Source: Nioella nitratireducens
GTDB lineage: Bacteria > Pseudomonadota > Alphaproteobacteria > Rhodobacterales > Rhodobacteraceae
Reading direction: 5' to 3'
DNA length: 64,000 bases
Assembly (NCBI RefSeq): GCF_001879715.1
Contig: NZ_MNBW01000001.1
Coordinates: 1-64,000, forward strand
Position 1 is the first letter of the stretch; the number at the start of each line of letters is the position of its first letter. The position numbers were made by a program, and so were the translations under genes. The notes under the pieces were generated by a model that was not told the origin of the DNA, did not search any database, and saw nothing but the letters and a program-made list of their open reading frames with translations. Shown one piece after another: positions 45,880 through 54,111 of this stretch.

Positions 45880-47073
45880 TCAGCCCTGCGGCACAGAGGT
45901 GCCGACATTGTCGCCGGTCCCGTTGCGGCGCGCCGTGGCCGACGCCAGCGTGTCGCGCAGATCGTGTTCCATCTTCTTCATATCGGCTTCGGCCTCGGCC
46001 CGGCGGCGCTTGCCCTCGTCCGCGATCTGAAGGCTTTCCTCGATGGTGGCGATCAGGTCGGCATTGGCCTGTTTGACCGCCTCGATATCGAACACGCCAC
46101 GTTCCATCTCCTGGCGTACCATCTTGTTGGATTCGCGCAGGTTGGCGGCATTCGAGGTCAGCAATTCGTTGGTCAGGTCATTGGCCTCGCGCACCGCGCG
46201 GGCAGCCTCGGTCGAGCGCTGGATGGTCAGCGCCTGCGCCAGCTGGGTTTCCCAGAGCGGCACGGTGTTGACGAGGGTCGAGTTGATCTTGGTGACCAGC
46301 GACTTGTCGTTTTCCTGCACCAAACGGATCGAGGGCAGCGACTGCATGGTCACCTGGCGGGTCAGCTTGAGGTCATGCACCCGGCGTTCCAGATCGTCCC
46401 GCGCAGCGCGCAGATCACGCAGTTCCTGCGCCTTCATGACCTGTTCGTTTTCGGGCGCCGCTGCGACCTCGGCCTCTTTTGCCGGAATGGTTTCCTCGTC
46501 CAGTTCCTTCAGCTTTTCCTCGCCCGCCGCGATGTAAAGCGCCAGTTCGTCATAGAAGGCCAGCGTCTTGTCATAAAGCATGTCGAGCGACTTGATGTCC
46601 TTCATGAGCATGTGCTCATGGCTCAGAAGCTCATCGGTGATGCGGTCGATCTGGCCCTGTACATCTTCGTACCGCGCCATGAAGTCATGCAGCGGCTTGG
46701 CCTTGCCAAACAGCTTTTCCCACCAGGACCGCTTGCGGCCCGGATCCAGTTCATCCACCGAAAAGCCGCGAATGGTGCCCACGATTTCGCGCAAGGAGTC
46801 GCCCGCCGGGCCCACGTCCTTGTTCTTCACCCCGTCCAGCATCGCCTGCGAAATAGTTTGCAGTTCTTCCTGCGCGGACGAACCGAAGGTCACGATGGAA
46901 TTGGTGTCGCCCATGTCGAGCTGCGCCATGCGGGTGCGGATTTCCTCGGCCGTGGGCGCGGGCGCTTCCGACAGCGGCACAAGATCTCCGGCCGGTTCTT
47001 GCAACACGACAGCATTGATTTCATCGACCAGCTGCGCAGCGGCCTCGGCCTGTTGGCGGGTTTGATCACTCAT
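45880..47073 (-). CDS. TelA/KlaA family toxic anion resistance protein
   Basis: A 397-residue, highly charged helical protein matching the TelA family (YaaN in Bacillus). Landmarks are ELDPGRKRSWWEKLFGKAKP, the KINSTLVNTVPLWETQLAQA stretch and AARAVREANDLTNELLTSNA. Long coiled-coil segments span most of it, with no membrane segment. Family members have been linked to tellurite resistance and to cell envelope stress; the molecular role is unsettled. It is 12 bases after xpaC, the same pairing as xpaC-yaaN in Bacillus subtilis. Confidence 0.93.
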   Translation of the reverse strand: MSDQTRQQAEAAAQLVDEINAVVLQEPAGDLVPLSEAPAPTAEEIRTRMAQLDMGDTNSIVTFGSSAQEELQTISQAMLDGVKNKDVGPAGDSLREIVGTIRGFSVDELDPGRKRSWWEKLFGKAKPLHDFMARYEDVQGQIDRITDELLSHEHMLMKDIKSLDMLYDKTLAFYDELALYIAAGEEKLKELDEETIPAKEAEVAAAPENEQVMKAQELRDLRAARDDLERRVHDLKLTRQVTMQSLPSIRLVQENDKSLVTKINSTLVNTVPLWETQLAQALTIQRSTEAARAVREANDLTNELLTSNAANLRESNKMVRQEMERGVFDIEAVKQANADLIATIEESLQIADEGKRRRAEAEADMKKMEHDLRDTLASATARRNGTGDNVGTSVPQG

Positions 47074-47085
47074 GGTTTTTGGTCC

Positions 47086-47988
47086 TTATGTCTCAATATG
47101 CAGGTTGTCCCGGCTCAGCCGGTCGCGGAGAACCTCGATTTCAACGTCGAGGTCACCACGGTCCGAGACCAGCATTTTCTGGGTCCGGGCCGCGAAATTG
47201 GTTTCAAGGTCGTTCAAGAGCTCAAGATAATCGGACCGCGCCGAGTAATCGCGCGCGGTGCCGTGAAGATCGGCATATTTGGTCGTCGCATCCCGGGCCC
47301 CCTGCAAATAGACGGTCAGGTACTTGCGCGCCTGCGTCAGGTCGCGGGGGTCATCCTCGACGGTGCGGAACATCTGGCGCGCGGTCGCCTGAAACGCATC
47401 GACCCGGCTGACCAACTGGCGGTCCCCGGTCCGGTCGATGGCCGCGCGCATGCTTTCCAGCATCTCTTCGGCGGCGTCCACCTTGCGCGCCACGCGGTCG
47501 GACTGAAAGCGGTCGACACCTTCGAGTCCCTTGTCCCGCAGCGGGTCGAGACCGAAGGAAAACAGATGCAGACCCGCCGCCACAACCCCGATCAACCCTG
47601 CCGTAAACGGGTTCCATTGCCCGCCAAAGATCACCAGCGCCACGCCCAGCCCGGTCAGGACCGAGGCAAACATCTTGCGCGGGATCGCCGGACGACGGGC
47701 CACCTTGCGCTCGTTATATGCGTCTTCGGCCCGAACCCCGTCGCGCAGCAGCCACGCCGCCAGCAGCATCACCGCCCCGCCCGCAAGATCGGTCACCATG
47801 CCGGTCACCGGCTGCCAGAAGGCCGTCAGGAAGATGAAGAGCGGCGCAATGAACAAGATGTTGATCCTGGCGCCGAACCGCGCCGGGCTGCGCCCGCGAA
47901 AGCTGGCCTCAAGGGGCCGTGGCTCGGGCGCGTGACTTTCATTGGACGCAGGATCGGGGCTGAATTTCCCGCCATATCGCTGTGCCAT
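47086..47988 (-). CDS. XpaC-like membrane protein (5-bromo-4-chloroindolyl phosphate hydrolysis family)
   Basis: A 300-residue protein with two pairs of hydrophobic segments in the first half (INILFIAPLFIFLTAFW, LAGGAVMLLAAWLL, and MFASVLTGLGVALVIFGG with NPFTAGLIGVVAAGLHLFSF). A helical cytoplasmic C-terminal half follows (FRTVEDDPRDLTQARKYLTV, LETNFAARTQKML). This matches XpaC, whose name comes from a phosphatase-related phenotype rather than proven activity. It starts one base after the stop of a 29-residue membrane peptide gene and is followed by telA. Confidence 0.85.
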   Translation of the reverse strand: MAQRYGGKFSPDPASNESHAPEPRPLEASFRGRSPARFGARINILFIAPLFIFLTAFWQPVTGMVTDLAGGAVMLLAAWLLRDGVRAEDAYNERKVARRPAIPRKMFASVLTGLGVALVIFGGQWNPFTAGLIGVVAAGLHLFSFGLDPLRDKGLEGVDRFQSDRVARKVDAAEEMLESMRAAIDRTGDRQLVSRVDAFQATARQMFRTVEDDPRDLTQARKYLTVYLQGARDATTKYADLHGTARDYSARSDYLELLNDLETNFAARTQKMLVSDRGDLDVEIEVLRDRLSRDNLHIET

Positions 47989-47989
47989 C

Positions 47990-48079
47990 TCAGAGCCCCC
48001 CGAAGCCGCCGAAGATCGCCATCATGATGATGACCATCAAAGCCACGAAGGCCACGCCCTGCAATGCGTTGGAACTCAT
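47990..48079 (-). CDS. 29-residue hydrophobic membrane peptide
   Basis: A short gene: ATG at 48079, TGA ending at 47990. The peptide has a polar start (MSSNALQG), one long hydrophobic stretch (VAFVALMVIIMMAIF) and a Gly-rich end (GGFGGL). AAAGGGG sits eight bases ahead of the ATG. Its stop is one base before the xpaC start, so translational coupling is very likely. It matches no family I know. A one-helix membrane peptide next to XpaC and TerC is a plausible small subunit. It is too short for a standard gene call and easy to miss. Confidence 0.65.
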   Translation of the reverse strand: MSSNALQGVAFVALMVIIMMAIFGGFGGL

Positions 48080-48134
48080 ACCAATGCCCCTTTCAACCCA
48101 TACGATAAGCACGTGCGGCCCATAAAAAAAGATA

Positions 48135-48986
48135 TCAATGCTGCGATTCCGATACTGGAATGGCTTGGGTCTGTTGACCTTGCGTCGCCCGCTTGGCTTC
48201 CAGCTTGCGCTGATAGCCCGACTGGATGAATTCCACGAGGAACAGGACCACAACCGCGAAATAGAAGGTGGTCTTGGACATCGGCACCACCGCATACCCA
48301 AAGAAATGCAGGGCCATCGCCGGATCGTGGGTGGCATGCTCGGCGGCCACTCCGGCCTCGCCCAACAGCACAACGCCGACGATCAGCAGGATGAACAGGC
48401 CCAGAACCTCGTACATGCGGTTTTTCTGAAGAAAGCGCGTCACGCCATCGGCCAACAGCAGCATGGCAAGACCCGACACCAGAATCGCCACCGCCAGAAC
48501 TGCAAAGACCTTGGTGATCGCCAGCGCCGACAGGATCGAGTCGAAGCTGAAGATCAGGTTCATCGAAACGATCATGATCACCACCTGCGTGGCCGATTTG
48601 CCAGAGGTATTCCCCATGGCATGGCCCAGATCGTCCATCGACAGCATATGGCTGATTTCCTTGACCGCCGTGTAGATGATGAACACGCCACCGAAAATGA
48701 AGACGCAGGTCGCGAAGTTCACTCCGCCTTCAAGGATGCCGGTCCAGTTCAGCACAAGGAACGGCTCGGCCAGCAGGTCGATCAACTTGACCATCGCGAA
48801 GAGCAGGACGATCCGCAACACAACGGCAAGGATGATGCCCCAGAACCGCACCGCGCGCTGGTGGCGCTGCGGGGCGCGTTGGCTCTCGATCGAGATATAC
48901 AGCAGGTTGTCGAACCCCAGAACAGCTTGCAAAAAGCACAGCATCACGAGGTTGCCAAGGTTTTCGAGGGTCAAGAGATCGGTCAT
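48135..48986 (-). CDS. TerC family integral membrane protein
   Basis: A 283-residue protein with seven to eight hydrophobic segments of the TerC/Alx fold. Landmarks are the early acidic LGFDNLLYISIES, the central VSMNLIFSFDSILSALAITK, and a late FFGYAVVPMSKTTFYFAVVV. Acidic residues within the membrane segments suggest metal ion transport, and relatives export manganese or support tellurite resistance. It begins the nine-gene minus-strand run. No yybP-ykoY-type manganese riboswitch was seen upstream. Confidence 0.92.
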   Translation of the reverse strand: MTDLLTLENLGNLVMLCFLQAVLGFDNLLYISIESQRAPQRHQRAVRFWGIILAVVLRIVLLFAMVKLIDLLAEPFLVLNWTGILEGGVNFATCVFIFGGVFIIYTAVKEISHMLSMDDLGHAMGNTSGKSATQVVIMIVSMNLIFSFDSILSALAITKVFAVLAVAILVSGLAMLLLADGVTRFLQKNRMYEVLGLFILLIVGVVLLGEAGVAAEHATHDPAMALHFFGYAVVPMSKTTFYFAVVVLFLVEFIQSGYQRKLEAKRATQGQQTQAIPVSESQH

Positions 48987-49096
48987 GTCAAATCGCCTTC
49001 GGGCAGTGTCGCCAGCCAAAGGACCGGCGCAGAATTGTCCCGTTTTGAATAATCGTTTTGCGCGGGAAATGTCACGCCTTTCCCAGAGGCACGCCC

Positions 49097-49993
49097 TCAG
49101 ATCCGCCGGGGCTGCGGGCCGGTCGCAAATTCGGGGCGAGGCGTCCCCTCCGACTGACCGTCGGGCAGGGCCGCACCGAGACGCGCCAGCGCCGTCGCGC
49201 CGTCGGGGCCAAGAACGGCCCGGTAAAGCGCGAACACACCGGGGCGCATGTAACCTGACCAATGGCAAAAGCGGGTTCGGGGCGGACGCATGGGAAAGCC
49301 GCATTGACGCAAGGCCGCGTGGTGCCGGGGGCAGTCGATCGAGAGGTTTAGCCAGTTGCGGCGCGGGTCCTGCAACCCGGCGCCGATCGGCCAGTCGGCC
49401 CAGCCATCCGGCCGGATCAGCAGCCGGAACGCAGCGTCAAAGGGGGCGTTTTCGCCGCTGGTGACATTCAGCACCCGCACCGCGTGGCCTGCCGGGCTGT
49501 CCATCGCCATCGCCGCGCGCTGCCGGTATTCCGCCCCCGACAGCAACACCATTCGGGCGATATCCCCAGCCCCCACCAGCGGCAACGCCGCCAGCGCCAC
49601 CCGCGCGCCAAGGGAATGGGCCATGACCGTCAGCCGCATCGTGGGCCGTTCCTGCCGCACGATCCGCGCAATCCGCGCCAACGCCGCGCCGGTTTCGCCC
49701 GCGCGCCGATAGGCCCCGGCCAGCGTGCCCTGCGCTGGCCATCCAAGCGCGATGCCCAAACCGCCGCGATCCATGTGCAGGTGGCGCGGCCAACTCACCG
49801 CTTTCCAGCAGTCGCGGACCGGATCGAGCGACAGGATATGACGGTGCGGGTTGTCCCGGTCCGGACCGTCGGGACAAAAGCGGTAACCATGGATCATGAC
49901 CGTGGCGACGGCGGCGGGCGAGGCGCGCAAGGCCGCCCGCAGACGCGCCTCGCCCTCCAACCTGTCTGCCCGCGCCGTCAAAGCCACCAGCAT
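49097..49993 (-). CDS. Alpha/beta hydrolase
   Basis: A 298-residue hydrolase. The N-terminal VMIHGYRFCPDG gives the oxyanion HG motif, and VMAHSLGARVALAAL holds the nucleophile Ser in a GxSxG-like AHSLG. The likely catalytic His is near the end (FCHWSGYMRPG region). The fold resembles DUF900-type esterases; substrate unknown. The ATG at 49993 follows GGGGACGGA and is preferred to the arginine-rich upstream extension. The gene diverges from metZ. Confidence 0.82.
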   Translation of the reverse strand: MLVALTARADRLEGEARLRAALRASPAAVATVMIHGYRFCPDGPDRDNPHRHILSLDPVRDCWKAVSWPRHLHMDRGGLGIALGWPAQGTLAGAYRRAGETGAALARIARIVRQERPTMRLTVMAHSLGARVALAALPLVGAGDIARMVLLSGAEYRQRAAMAMDSPAGHAVRVLNVTSGENAPFDAAFRLLIRPDGWADWPIGAGLQDPRRNWLNLSIDCPRHHAALRQCGFPMRPPRTRFCHWSGYMRPGVFALYRAVLGPDGATALARLGAALPDGQSEGTPRPEFATGPQPRRI

Positions 49994-50149
49994 CCATTCC
50001 GTCCCCACCGAACATGCCTGCCCTTTCCTACCCGCCCAAGGCAACGCCAAGGTGACGGCGGTGTTTCGGCTTCGTGACAAGCGCCGCGTCTCGGCAACCT
50101 GAACGCGAAATCCCCTTGCTCCTCGTCGCCCAAGAGCGTATGCGAAGCG

Positions 50150-50207
50150 CACCGTGGCGATTTGTTAACCGGATTGCGGGCCACGTTAAACAAGCCGCTA
50201 AAGAGGT
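50150..50207 (+). promoter_or_regulatory. SAM-II (SAM-alpha) riboswitch
   Basis: A compact aptamer. Stem P1 is CGTGGC (50153-50158) with GCCACG (50180-50185). The loop between contains GATTTG, TTAACCGG and ATTGC, and the 3' strand ends AAACAAGCCGCTAAAGAGG, whose CCGCTAAAG part forms the pseudoknot with the loop. This matches the conserved SAM-II pattern from alphaproteobacterial metA/metX/metZ leaders. It lies about 85 bases before metZ and is followed by a terminator, so bound SAM should lower metZ expression. Confidence 0.92.
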
Positions 50208-50231
50208 CGAGCGTCACCTGTCATGGCAGAT

Positions 50232-50266
50232 GCCCCGACCGTTCACCGGTTCGGGGCTTTCTTGTT
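50232..50266 (+). terminator. Riboswitch-controlled terminator before metZ
   Basis: GCCCCGACCG (50232-50241) pairs with CGG-T-TCGGGGC (50247-50257), ten pairs with one bulged T, followed by TTTCTTGTT. It stands between the SAM-II aptamer and the metZ start, as expected for control by premature termination. Confidence 0.8.
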
Positions 50267-50290
50267 CCGGACCTGCAGGAGACCGAAGAT

Positions 50291-51508
50291 ATGAGCCAGG
50301 GCAAACGACCCCTCCCCGCCGATATCCACCCCCGCACCCAAGCCGTTCATAGTGGAACCCGCCGCAGCCAGTATGGTGAAGTGAGCGAGGCGATCTTCCT
50401 CACCCAAGGGTTCGTCTATGACAGCGCCGAGCAGGCCGAAGCCCGCTTTATCGAGACCGGAGATGACGAGTTCATCTATGCCCGCTACGGCAACCCCACC
50501 GTGCGCATGTTCGAAGACCGCATCGCGGCATTGGAAGGCACCGAAGATGCCTTTGCCACCGCCAGCGGCATGGCCGCCGTCAATGGTGCGCTGACCGCGT
50601 TGCTGAAGGCGGGCGACCACGTGGTGTCGGCCAAGGCGCTGTTTGGCTCCTGCCTCTATATCCTCGAAGAAATCCTCACCCGCTACGGGGTGGAGGTCAC
50701 CTTTGTCGACGGCACCGATCTGGACCAGTGGCGCGCGGCGATCCGCCCCGACACCAAGGCGGTGTTCTTCGAGTCCATGTCGAACCCGACGCTGGAAGTG
50801 ATCGACATCCGTGCGGTCAGCGATCTGGCCCACGCGGTCGGTGCGCTGGTAATCGTCGACAATGTCTTCGCAACGCCGGTGCTGCAACGCTCGGGCGATC
50901 TGGGGGCCGACGTGATCGTCTATTCCGCGACCAAGCATATAGACGGACAAGGCCGCTGCCTTGGTGGCGTTATCTGCGGCACCCGGCAATTCGTGCGCAA
51001 GGTGGCCGAACCCTATCTCAAGCACACCGGCGGCTCGCTGTCGCCGTTCAACGCGTGGGTCATGCTGAAAGCCCTTGAAACCATGGACCTGCGGGTGCGA
51101 GCGCAGGCCGATTCCGCGTTGAAAGTGGCCCAGGCGTTGCAGGGCCTGCCCGGCCTGTCCCGCGTGATCCACCCGTTCCTGACCGATCACCCGCAGCACG
51201 ATCTGGCCCGCGCGCAGATGGACGCGGGCGGCACCATGATCGCGCTTGATGTCGCGGGCGGCAAAGAGGCGGCGTTCAAGCTGCTTAATGCGTTGCAGAT
51301 CATCGTGATCTCGAACAACCTCGGCGACGCCAAGTCGATCATCACCCATCCCGCGACCACGACCCACCAGCGCCTGACGCCGGAACAACGGGCCGGGCTG
51401 GGGATCAGCGACGGGCTGCTCAGACTGTCGATCGGTCTGGAAGATGCGGGCGACCTGATTGCCGATCTCACGCAGGCGCTCGCGGCGGCACAAGGACCGG
51501 GATCGTGA
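50291..51508 (+). CDS. metZ: O-succinylhomoserine sulfhydrylase
   Basis: A 405-residue PLP enzyme of the Cys/Met metabolism family. It makes homocysteine from O-succinylhomoserine and sulfide. Signatures are IYARYGNPTVRMFEDRIAAL, ASGMAAVNGALTALLKAGDH, and the PLP Lys in YSATKHIDGQGRCLGG; ATTTHQRLTPEQRAGLGI is near the end. The start at 50291 has AGGAG ten bases upstream. Placement behind a SAM-II riboswitch supports a methionine role. Cystathionine synthase-type activity is the main alternative. Confidence 0.95.
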   Translation: MSQGKRPLPADIHPRTQAVHSGTRRSQYGEVSEAIFLTQGFVYDSAEQAEARFIETGDDEFIYARYGNPTVRMFEDRIAALEGTEDAFATASGMAAVNGALTALLKAGDHVVSAKALFGSCLYILEEILTRYGVEVTFVDGTDLDQWRAAIRPDTKAVFFESMSNPTLEVIDIRAVSDLAHAVGALVIVDNVFATPVLQRSGDLGADVIVYSATKHIDGQGRCLGGVICGTRQFVRKVAEPYLKHTGGSLSPFNAWVMLKALETMDLRVRAQADSALKVAQALQGLPGLSRVIHPFLTDHPQHDLARAQMDAGGTMIALDVAGGKEAAFKLLNALQIIVISNNLGDAKSIITHPATTTHQRLTPEQRAGLGISDGLLRLSIGLEDAGDLIADLTQALAAAQGPGS

Positions 51509-51579
51509 TCCGTCGTCTCAACGACGCATGGGCAACGCTGCACAATTACCGCATGGAGAAGGCGCCGCCCCCGCGCTAA
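51505..51579 (+). CDS. Possible 24-residue peptide overlapping metZ stop
   Basis: A GTG at 51505 overlaps the metZ stop (GTGA) and opens a frame of 24 codons ending in TAA at 51577-51579. The peptide starts VIRRLNDAWATLHNYR and ends in a proline run. AAGGACCGG precedes the GTG. The overlap and the sensible start of the peptide suggest a coupled leader for the amidotransferase gene, ten bases on. It is too short to judge alone. Confidence 0.3.
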   Translation: MIRRLNDAWATLHNYRMEKAPPPR

Positions 51580-51589
51580 GAAACCGCCC

Positions 51590-52330
51590 ATGAAACCGTT
51601 TCTGATCCTGCAATTGCGCCCCGAAGACGAGGCCGCCGACGAGGAATTCGCCAGTTTCCTCGCCAAGGGCGGCCTCTCGGAAGGCGAGGTGCACCGTCTC
51701 CGCCTTGACCAGCGCGACCTGCCCGGCGGGTTGGTGCTGGCCGATTATTCCGGCGTGATCGTTGGGGGCGGTCCCGGCTGCGTTTCCGACAAACCCGAGG
51801 ACAAGACCCCGCAGGAAGCCAAGATCGAGGCCGAGATCCTTGGCCTGATGCCGCGGATCACCGAGGCAGACGTGCCGTTCATGGGCTGCTGCTATGGCCT
51901 TGGTATCCTGGCCCACCATCTGGGCGGCACGGTCAGCAAGGCGCAGTATGGCGAGGCAATCGGCGGCGTCGAGTGCACCCTGTCCGAGGACGGCGCATCT
52001 GATCCGTTGTTCGACGGGCTGCCGCGCAGTTTCCGCGCCCTCGTCGGCCACAAGGAGGCCGTGCAAGACCTGCCCCCCGGCGCCGTGCATCTGGCTGCGG
52101 CAGCAAACTGCCCGTTCCAGATGATCCGCTATCGCCAGAACGTCTATGCCACCCAGTTTCACCCCGAAGCAGATGGCCAGAGTTTTGCCACCCGCATCCG
52201 CATTTACCGCAACAAGGGGTATTTCCACCCCGATGAGGCCGACGCGCTGACCGCGCGATGCCTGGCCGAAGAGATCACCGTGCCCGAGCGGATCCTTGCC
52301 AATTTCGTCGCCCGCTATCGCGCACCCTGA
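51590..52330 (+). CDS. Class I glutamine amidotransferase-like protein
   Basis: A 246-residue GATase1-fold protein. The nucleophile Cys lies in FMGCCYGLGILAHHLGG; the catalytic His/Glu are in YATQFHPEADGQSF. It resembles the stand-alone GuaA-like or YfeJ-type amidotransferases. Partner synthase is not evident; gamma-glutamyl peptide hydrolysis is also possible. It lies downstream of metZ on the same strand. Confidence 0.88.
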   Translation: MKPFLILQLRPEDEAADEEFASFLAKGGLSEGEVHRLRLDQRDLPGGLVLADYSGVIVGGGPGCVSDKPEDKTPQEAKIEAEILGLMPRITEADVPFMGCCYGLGILAHHLGGTVSKAQYGEAIGGVECTLSEDGASDPLFDGLPRSFRALVGHKEAVQDLPPGAVHLAAAANCPFQMIRYRQNVYATQFHPEADGQSFATRIRIYRNKGYFHPDEADALTARCLAEEITVPERILANFVARYRAP

Positions 52331-52557
52331 GCGCTTGTCTGCAAAAAATCTCGCAGCGCCGGGGGCGGACTGCCCCCCAGTAAATCAACGCCACCGGCCA
52401 CCCGGCACCGGGCGATCTGGCGCCAGATTGGCGAATGGTGCCGTTTTGATGTGATCCGCCCGCCGCGAAGCGCCGTATTGATTTCAGTGAACAAGCTTGG
52501 AATGGGCCAGCGACTGGACCATATTGTCAGTCTCGACAGACCGGGGAAGGGAGTGTC

Positions 52558-53655
52558 ATGAACCTCCAGATCAATAATATCTCGACCGCGCCCGACAGCG
52601 ACGAGGCCCGTCAGGCCATCAAGGTTCTGAAGGCATGGGCCCGCACCGCGTCAGCGGAAGAGCTGCGCGCGCTCAATGCATCGGTGTCCGGTTATCTGCC
52701 CAACCGTCCCGACTATCCGGAGTTCAACCGCGACTACCCGCACGATTTCAAGGTGGACGCGGACTACAAGGACAGCCTGCCCGACCTGCAAAACGGTCCC
52801 GCCTCGCTGATCAAGGGGCAAAAGCGCGTCATCCAGCATGTGGGCATTTCCAACTTCCGCCTGCCGATCCGCTATCACACGCGCGATAACGGCGATCTGA
52901 CATTGGAAACCTCGGTCACCGGCACCGTCAGCCTGGAGGCCGAGAAGAAGGGCATCAACATGTCCCGCATCATGCGCAGCTTTTACAAGCACGCAGAGCG
53001 GACCTTCAGCTTCGAGGTGATGGAAGCCGCGCTCGACGCCTACAAGGCCGACCTCGACAGCTTCGACGCGCGCCTCCAGATGCGCTTTTCCTTCCCGATG
53101 AAAATCGAAAGCCTGCGCTCGGGTCTGTCGGGATACCAGTATTATGATATTGCGCTGGAACTGATCGAGCAGGCCGGACAGCGCAAGAAGATCCTGCACC
53201 TGGATTTCGTCTACAGCTCGACCTGCCCCTGCTCGCTGGAACTCAGCGAACATGCCCGCGAATATCGCGGTCAACTGGCGACACCGCATTCACAGCGCTC
53301 GGTGGCGCGCATTTCAGTGGAACTGGCCCCCGGCGGCGGCTGCCTGTGGTTCGAGGATCTGATCGACCTCGCCCGCTCGGGCGTGCCCACGGAAACGCAG
53401 GTTATGGTCAAACGCGAGGATGAACAGGCTTTTGCCGAACTCAACGCCGCCAACCCGATCTTTGTGGAAGACGCCGCGCGCCTCTTTGCCGAGGCCTTGC
53501 ATGGCGAACCGCGCATCGGCGATTTCCGCGTTGTGGCCAGCCATCAGGAAAGCCTGCACAGCCACGATGCCGTCAGCATGTTGACCGAGGGCGAAACCTT
53601 CGCGGCGCAAAGCCTCGACCCCAAGCTGTTTTCGACCCTTTTCCACGTCGGCTGA
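52558..53655 (+). CDS. folE2: GTP cyclohydrolase FolE2
   Basis: A 365-residue type IB GTP cyclohydrolase, which makes dihydroneopterin triphosphate for folate and queuosine synthesis. The metal-binding Cys lies in YSSTCPCSLELSEHAREY. N-terminal family motifs are VGISNFRLPIRYH and VSLEAEKKGINMSRIM. FolE2 works with several metals and often replaces FolE under zinc limitation. I saw no clear Zur site upstream. The 227-base gap before it shows no other gene. GGGAAGGGAG precedes the ATG. Confidence 0.96.
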   Translation: MNLQINNISTAPDSDEARQAIKVLKAWARTASAEELRALNASVSGYLPNRPDYPEFNRDYPHDFKVDADYKDSLPDLQNGPASLIKGQKRVIQHVGISNFRLPIRYHTRDNGDLTLETSVTGTVSLEAEKKGINMSRIMRSFYKHAERTFSFEVMEAALDAYKADLDSFDARLQMRFSFPMKIESLRSGLSGYQYYDIALELIEQAGQRKKILHLDFVYSSTCPCSLELSEHAREYRGQLATPHSQRSVARISVELAPGGGCLWFEDLIDLARSGVPTETQVMVKREDEQAFAELNAANPIFVEDAARLFAEALHGEPRIGDFRVVASHQESLHSHDAVSMLTEGETFAAQSLDPKLFSTLFHVG

Positions 53656-53663
53656 GCCCTGCG

Positions 53664-53683
53664 CCCCGCGCATTGCGGGGTTT
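53664..53683 (+). terminator. Terminator-like hairpin after folE2
   Basis: CCCCGC (53664-53669) and GCGGGG (53675-53680) around five bases, followed by TTT. Short stem but in the right place. Confidence 0.45.
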
Positions 53684-53770
53684 CGGGATCGGCAGTGGCG
53701 ATAAAGGTCAGGACATCCTACCTTTTTCAACAAGGGAGGGAACCAACCTTGTCCTGAAAGGGGTTTCCAA

Positions 53771-53989
53771 ATGGCTTCCATCGACTACGCACACTCCGGT
53801 ACCCATACCTCGATTTTCGCGCGCATCGGCGCGGCCATCGCGCGGGCGGCCACCAACTATGTCGAGGCGCGCTCCCGCGCGGGCGAAATCTCCAGGCTGC
53901 AATCCATGTCCGACGCCGAGCTTGCCCGCATGGGCCTGAAACGCGACGACATCGCGCGCCACGTCTTCCGCGACATTCTCTACATCTGA
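53771..53989 (+). CDS. DUF1127 family small protein
   Basis: A 72-residue basic protein. The C-terminal half has the DUF1127 core: ISRLQSMSDAELARMGLKRDD then IARHVFRDILYI. Arg-rich DUF1127 proteins in alphaproteobacteria affect phosphate handling, small RNA turnover and stress adaptation (for example CcaF1 in Rhodobacter sphaeroides). AGGGAGG lies upstream, but at some distance from the ATG. A hairpin follows. Confidence 0.9.
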   Translation: MASIDYAHSGTHTSIFARIGAAIARAATNYVEARSRAGEISRLQSMSDAELARMGLKRDDIARHVFRDILYI

Positions 53990-54010
53990 GCCGCGGGGGC
54001 GATCCACGCA

Positions 54011-54032
54011 GAAGGGGCGGCCGCGCCCCTTC
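54011..54032 (+). terminator. Hairpin after DUF1127 gene
   Basis: GAAGGGGCG (54011-54019) pairs perfectly with CGCCCCTTC (54024-54032) around four bases. It lacks a T-run. DUF1127 messages of Rhodobacter are processed into small RNAs, so the hairpin may also stabilise an RNA 3' end. Confidence 0.55.
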
Positions 54033-54111
54033 GTCGGCCATCCGCGCGTCCGGCGCACCCAAGGCGATGAGCAGTTGACAGCCGCAGCTATCGCGGCCAA
54101 CCGTGCACGCC

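Noticed and set aside
45481-48027. Plus-strand open frame of 848 codons across the telA/xpaC region
   Set aside because: It is antisense to three well-supported genes and lacks family resemblance; its length results from third-position GC bias.
48987-49096. yybP-ykoY manganese riboswitch ahead of terC
   Set aside because: Conserved loop sequences are missing from the 110 bases upstream.
52331-52557. Possible Zur operator ahead of folE2
   Set aside because: No AT-rich dyad like the known Zur site could be found.
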